Assembly: GCF_900172265.1 (NCBI RefSeq)
Contig: NZ_FWFK01000007.1
Coordinates: 124,001 to 188,000 of the forward strand
Direction: 5' to 3'
Source of the DNA: Roseivivax jejudonensis
GTDB lineage: Bacteria > Pseudomonadota > Alphaproteobacteria > Rhodobacterales > Rhodobacteraceae
Length of the DNA: 64,000 bases
Under the pieces are notes generated by a model that was given only the letters and a program-made list of their open reading frames with translations, had not been told where the DNA came from and did no database searches. Positions within the stretch are counted from its first letter, which is position 1. Each line of letters begins with the position of its first letter. Positions 61,180 through 64,000 of the stretch are shown piece by piece. Made by a program: the position numbers and the translations under genes.

Positions 61180-62171
61180 GGGCCGTGCGTCTGCCCGGCC
61201 TCTGCGATGTGCCAGACATGCTCGACCGGCGGCGGGGGCGGCGGCGCGGCGGCAGGCTGGGCGCCTTGCGACGGCTGCGCGCCGCCCCACGGCCCGGCCG
61301 CGCCCGGTTGCGCGCCCCACGGCCCGGCGGCACCTCCCATCGCGCGGCCCATCGCCATGCCGAGCCCGGCGCCAAGGCCCGCGCCCATGGCGTCGCCGGC
61401 GCCGCCGCCCTGGGTCATCGCCTCGGCCGCCTTCCACTTCATGTGATCGTCGAGATTGCCGGCGATCCCGCGCGAGGTGCGGGCGTCCAGCGCCTTTTCC
61501 ACCGCCGGCGGCAGCGAGATGTTCTCGATGTAGAGTTCCGGGATCGTCAGCCCGTAGGCCGCGATCTTGGGCGAGATCGCCTGCGCGACCAGCGCGCCCA
61601 TCTCCCCGGTGTTGGCGGCCATGTCGAGCGCCGGGATCCCCGAGGACGCCAGCGCGCGGCTCGCCTCCTGCACGATGATATTGCGGATCTGAAAGCTGAT
61701 CTCGTCACGCGTGAACTCGCCGTCGGTGCCGACGATCTCGGTCAGGAAGAGGCCGGGATCGGTCACCTTGATCGCGTAGGTGCCGAAGGCGCGCAGCCGC
61801 AGCGGTCCGAACTCGGGATCGCGCAGCATGATCGGGTTCTTCGTGCCCCACTTCAGGTCCGTGAAGCGCGCCGTTGAGACGAAGTAGACCTCCGACTTGA
61901 AGGGCGAGCGAAAACCGTGATCCCAGTGCTGGAGCGACGTCATGATCGGCATGTTGTTGGTCTCGAGCATGTAGAGACCGGGCGGGAACACGTCCGCCAG
62001 TTGCCCCTCGTGCACGAACACGGCCGACTGGCCCTCGCGCACGGTGAGCTTGGCCCCGTACTTGATCTCGTGGCCCTCGCGCTCGAAGCGCCAGACCATC
62101 GTGTCGCGGGTGTCGTCGGTCCAGTGGATGACGTCGATGAACTGGCCGGACAGAAAATCGAAGATGCCCAT
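61014..62171 (-). CDS. SPFH-domain protein with C-terminal GYF_2 domain (YdjI-like)
   Basis: A 385-residue protein of the YdjI (virion-core-like) SPFH subgroup. The SPFH domain runs from about residue 25 to 240 (SAVFVHEGQLADVFPPGLYM, FRSPFKSEVYFVSTARFTDL, FGTYAIKVTDPGLFLTEIVG). A Gly/Ala-rich low-complexity link follows, with AAGPWGAQPG repeats. The C-terminal GYF_2 module is VWHIAEAGQTHGPYSKARL with LVWTAGQDGWKAAGDV, a domain that binds proline-rich partners. It likely organises membrane patches. AGCG..GGAG precedes the ATG at 62171. Confidence 0.8.
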   Translation of the reverse strand: MGIFDFLSGQFIDVIHWTDDTRDTMVWRFEREGHEIKYGAKLTVREGQSAVFVHEGQLADVFPPGLYMLETNNMPIMTSLQHWDHGFRSPFKSEVYFVSTARFTDLKWGTKNPIMLRDPEFGPLRLRAFGTYAIKVTDPGLFLTEIVGTDGEFTRDEISFQIRNIIVQEASRALASSGIPALDMAANTGEMGALVAQAISPKIAAYGLTIPELYIENISLPPAVEKALDARTSRGIAGNLDDHMKWKAAEAMTQGGGAGDAMGAGLGAGLGMAMGRAMGGAAGPWGAQPGAAGPWGGAQPSQGAQPAAAPPPPPPVEHVWHIAEAGQTHGPYSKARLGRMAQEGQLARETLVWTAGQDGWKAAGDVTELAQLFTVMPPPPPPPAG

Positions 62172-62195
62172 GATCACGCTCCGTGGGATGAAATG

Positions 62196-63182
62196 TCAGC
62201 TCGGTCCGGCGGCGACGGACGGCCGCTCCGCCACGAGATCGGCGGCGATGTCGCGCACGATCGGCATCGCCTCTTCCGCGGTCATGCCGACCTCGAGCCG
62301 CGGATCGTAAAGGATCCGCAGCAGCATCTCGTCATGCGGGGTCAGGAGCGCGAACTCGTCGTCGTCGTTGAAGATCGACGGCCGCGCCCGCGGCGAGTCG
62401 TTGGCGAGGCCGAGCCCCTGCGCGACCTCCTCGTGGATGCACGACTTCATCAGAAGCTCCGGGTGCTCGGCCCGCACCAGCGCGATCGCCCGGCCGTAAT
62501 CGTAGCTGCCCGGCGAGTCCGAGAACGCGATCACGAGGCAGTGGATCTCGCGCGGGAGCGTCTCCAGCACCGCGAGCGAGGCCGGATCGATGCCCGGGAC
62601 GATCGCGCGGACCCGGTCGCCGATGTCGGCGCGGTCGTCCTCGCTCAGGAACATGACGTGAAAATTCGGGTCCCGGTCGGACATCGAGATCGAATGATCG
62701 GTCACCCGGGCCATCCGCTCGACGTAGCGGCTGAGCGTACCGGTCTCGCGGCGCACCTGGTCGGCCCCGACCGAGGCGCCGAACATCGCCTCGACGCGCA
62801 CCGGCTGGTCCCAGCGCTTGATGCGGCCGAGCGCCCCGGCGGAGGGGCGCAGGCCCGCGCCGCGCTCGTATTCCTCGGCCAGCGCGATGCGCTCGAAGTT
62901 GCGGGCCAGCTGCGTGTCGGTGAACGGCGCGTCTGTGCCGCCGTCATCGGTGCGGAGCAGACCCTGGCCGACAAGGTCGCGCTCCAGCCGCGCGTAGTAG
63001 CTGGCCAGTTCCGCGCTCCGCTCGGACGGGGCGGGTGGCGGCGCCGGCGCCTCGGCCGGGCGATCGGGCCGCGCGCGTGGCTTCACGCCCGGCGGCGCGT
63101 CCGCCTCCGGCATCTCGCAGGCCGCGACGGCAACGAGCGACAGCGCCGCCGCGCAGAAGCGAAGGAGGCGACCCGCCGGCAT
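62196..63182 (-). CDS. DUF2927 lipoprotein, metallopeptidase-like
   Basis: A 328-residue exported protein. The start MPAGRLLRFCAAALSLVAVA then AC is a lipoprotein signal peptide with the lipobox cysteine. A Pro-rich linker follows. The DUF2927 domain ends with CIHEEVAQGLGLANDS, a His-Glu-rich HExxxxxGL pattern similar to a metal-binding peptidase helix, then SIFNDDDEFALLTPHDE. Catalysis is not proven. It ends 24 nt before the SPFH start and begins 8 nt after the TelA stop, so the three lie in one operon. Confidence 0.75.
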   Translation of the reverse strand: MPAGRLLRFCAAALSLVAVAACEMPEADAPPGVKPRARPDRPAEAPAPPPAPSERSAELASYYARLERDLVGQGLLRTDDGGTDAPFTDTQLARNFERIALAEEYERGAGLRPSAGALGRIKRWDQPVRVEAMFGASVGADQVRRETGTLSRYVERMARVTDHSISMSDRDPNFHVMFLSEDDRADIGDRVRAIVPGIDPASLAVLETLPREIHCLVIAFSDSPGSYDYGRAIALVRAEHPELLMKSCIHEEVAQGLGLANDSPRARPSIFNDDDEFALLTPHDEMLLRILYDPRLEVGMTAEEAMPIVRDIAADLVAERPSVAAGPS

Positions 63183-63190
63183 CCCGTCCC

Positions 63191-64000
63191 TCAGCGCGAC
63201 GCCGGCACGGCGCCGGCGGCGGTGTCGCCGGTCCCGTCGCGCCGCGCCTTCGCGGCGGCCAGCGTATCGCGCAGTTCGCGCTCCATCTTGGTCAGTTCCT
63301 CCTCGGCCTGCGCGCGGCGGGCCTTGCCCTCGTCCGCGATCTTGAGGCTTTCCTGAATCGTGCCGACGAGATCGGCGTTCGCCTGCTTCACCGCCTCGAT
63401 GTCAAAGACGCCACGCTCGATCTCGGTGCGAATGGCGCGGTTGCTCTCGCGCAGGTTCTGGGCGTTCGCGGTCAAGAGTTCGTTGGTGAGGTCGTTGGCG
63501 TCGCGCACCGCGGTCGCCGCCTCGTGCGAGCGCTGGATCGTCACGGCCTGCGCCAGCTGCGTCTCCCACAGCGGCACCGTGTTGACCAGCGTCGAGTTGA
63601 TCTTGGTCACGAGGCTCTTGTCGTTCTCCTGCACCAGCCGGATCGACGGCAGCGATTGCATCGTTACCTGCCGGGTGAGTTTCAGGTCGTGCACCCGCCG
63701 CTCGAGGTCGTCGCGGGAGGCGCGCAGGTCGCGCAGCTCCTGCGCCTTCATCACCTGCTGGTCCTCCGGCGCGGCCTCCACCTCGGCCTCTTTCGCCGGG
63801 ATCGCGTCGCTGTCGAGCTCGGCCAGCTTGGCCTCGCCCGCCGCGATATAGAGCGCCAGCTCGTCGTAGAACTGCAGCGTTTTCTCGTACAGCAGGTCGA
63901 GCGACTTGATGTCCTTCAGAAGCACGTGCTCGTGCTTGAGCAGGTCGTCGGTGATGCGGTCGATCTGGCCCTGCACCTCTTCGTAGCGCGCGTGGAACTT
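63191..64000 (-). CDS. TelA-family toxic-anion resistance protein (3' part)
   Basis: The last 269 codons of a longer gene that enters from beyond the window. The protein is a coiled-coil-rich TelA/KlaA member: LLYEKTLQFYDELALYIAAG, AKLAELDSDAIPAKEAEVEA, and MQSLPSIRLVQENDKSLVTK lead into TIQRSHEAATAVRDANDLTN. Such proteins are linked to tellurite and to some antibiotics, by an unclear route. A GTG at 63976 is inside the frame; the reading is open from 64000, so the true start is outside. Confidence 0.88.
   Translation of the reverse strand, partial: KFHARYEEVQGQIDRITDDLLKHEHVLLKDIKSLDLLYEKTLQFYDELALYIAAGEAKLAELDSDAIPAKEAEVEAAPEDQQVMKAQELRDLRASRDDLERRVHDLKLTRQVTMQSLPSIRLVQENDKSLVTKINSTLVNTVPLWETQLAQAVTIQRSHEAATAVRDANDLTNELLTANAQNLRESNRAIRTEIERGVFDIEAVKQANADLVGTIQESLKIADEGKARRAQAEEELTKMERELRDTLAAAKARRDGTGDTAAGAVPASR

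Overview
The window is a G+C-rich (roughly two thirds by eye), gene-dense chromosomal segment of an alphaproteobacterium. The family set points to the order Rhodobacterales: DUF2842 behind purA, FzlA, an mreBCD-mrdA-rodA cluster, a DcaP-like porin, a LexA box of the alphaproteobacterial GTTCN7GTTC type, and a large acidic protein of a kind known in this order. I cannot name genus or species. I found no rRNA, tRNA, CRISPR array, insertion sequence or prophage. Almost everything is housekeeping or conserved accessory chromosome. One AT-rich orphan beside pyrG (3952-4542) is the only clear compositional outlier.

Layout. 1-3700: end of an amino-acid ABC transporter locus, two TerB-like genes, and a coupled DUF2306-cutA-rlmJ operon, all on the minus strand. 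3950-9300: AT-rich orphan, pyrG, secG, DUF2061, an XRE-type regulator and a DcaP-like porin. 9500-16400: purA-DUF2842, a 951-residue acidic protein, a thiamine pyrophosphokinase-like gene, a DMT permease, a tiny basic protein and a cold-shock protein. 16500-26400 (minus): ettA, rpe, then the cell-shape cluster mreB-mreC-mreD-mrdA-rodA-ghrA, several members joined by ATGA overlaps. 26600-32640 (plus): a DMGDH-like demethylase, a mercaptopyruvate sulfurtransferase, an aspartate/aromatic aminotransferase, a GST and a UspA protein. 32650-37840 (minus): rlmH-rsfS with a coupled 18-codon leader ORF and its own promoter, a two-domain aldehyde dehydrogenase with deoC, and a GT8-like transferase. 38000-42670: LexA-box-driven dnaE2 lacking its usual C-terminal OB domain, then an asparagine-synthase-like PP-loop protein. 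42660-50110: uppP (minus), then gltD-GFA-gltB coupled by 4-nt overlaps. 50350-54200: mtgA, fzlA, queG, fmt and a small membrane protein. 54370-57970: two degenerate receivers, a glutathionyl-hydroquinone reductase, a Crp/Fnr and a GntR regulator. 57970-64000: dtd-PfkB kinase, then a zinc-ribbon / SPFH-GYF / DUF2927 / TelA cluster that runs off the right edge.

Functional themes. Envelope growth is well represented (mreBCD, mrdA, rodA, mtgA, uppP, fzlA, secG). Nitrogen and one-carbon metabolism appear as gltBD, the DMGDH-like enzyme and the aminotransferase. DeoC and the aldehyde dehydrogenase form a plausible deoxyribose-phosphate to acetate route. Translation and RNA factors include rlmJ, rlmH, rsfS, ettA, queG, fmt and dtd.

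Most notable are: the right-edge SPFH/TelA cluster, which resembles Bacillus ydjG/ydjI plus tellurite-resistance modules; the truncated SOS-regulated dnaE2; a family of five downstream hairpin/AAGAAGA elements; the rsfS leader ORF; and the asparagine-synthase-like protein that lacks the N-terminal cysteine.
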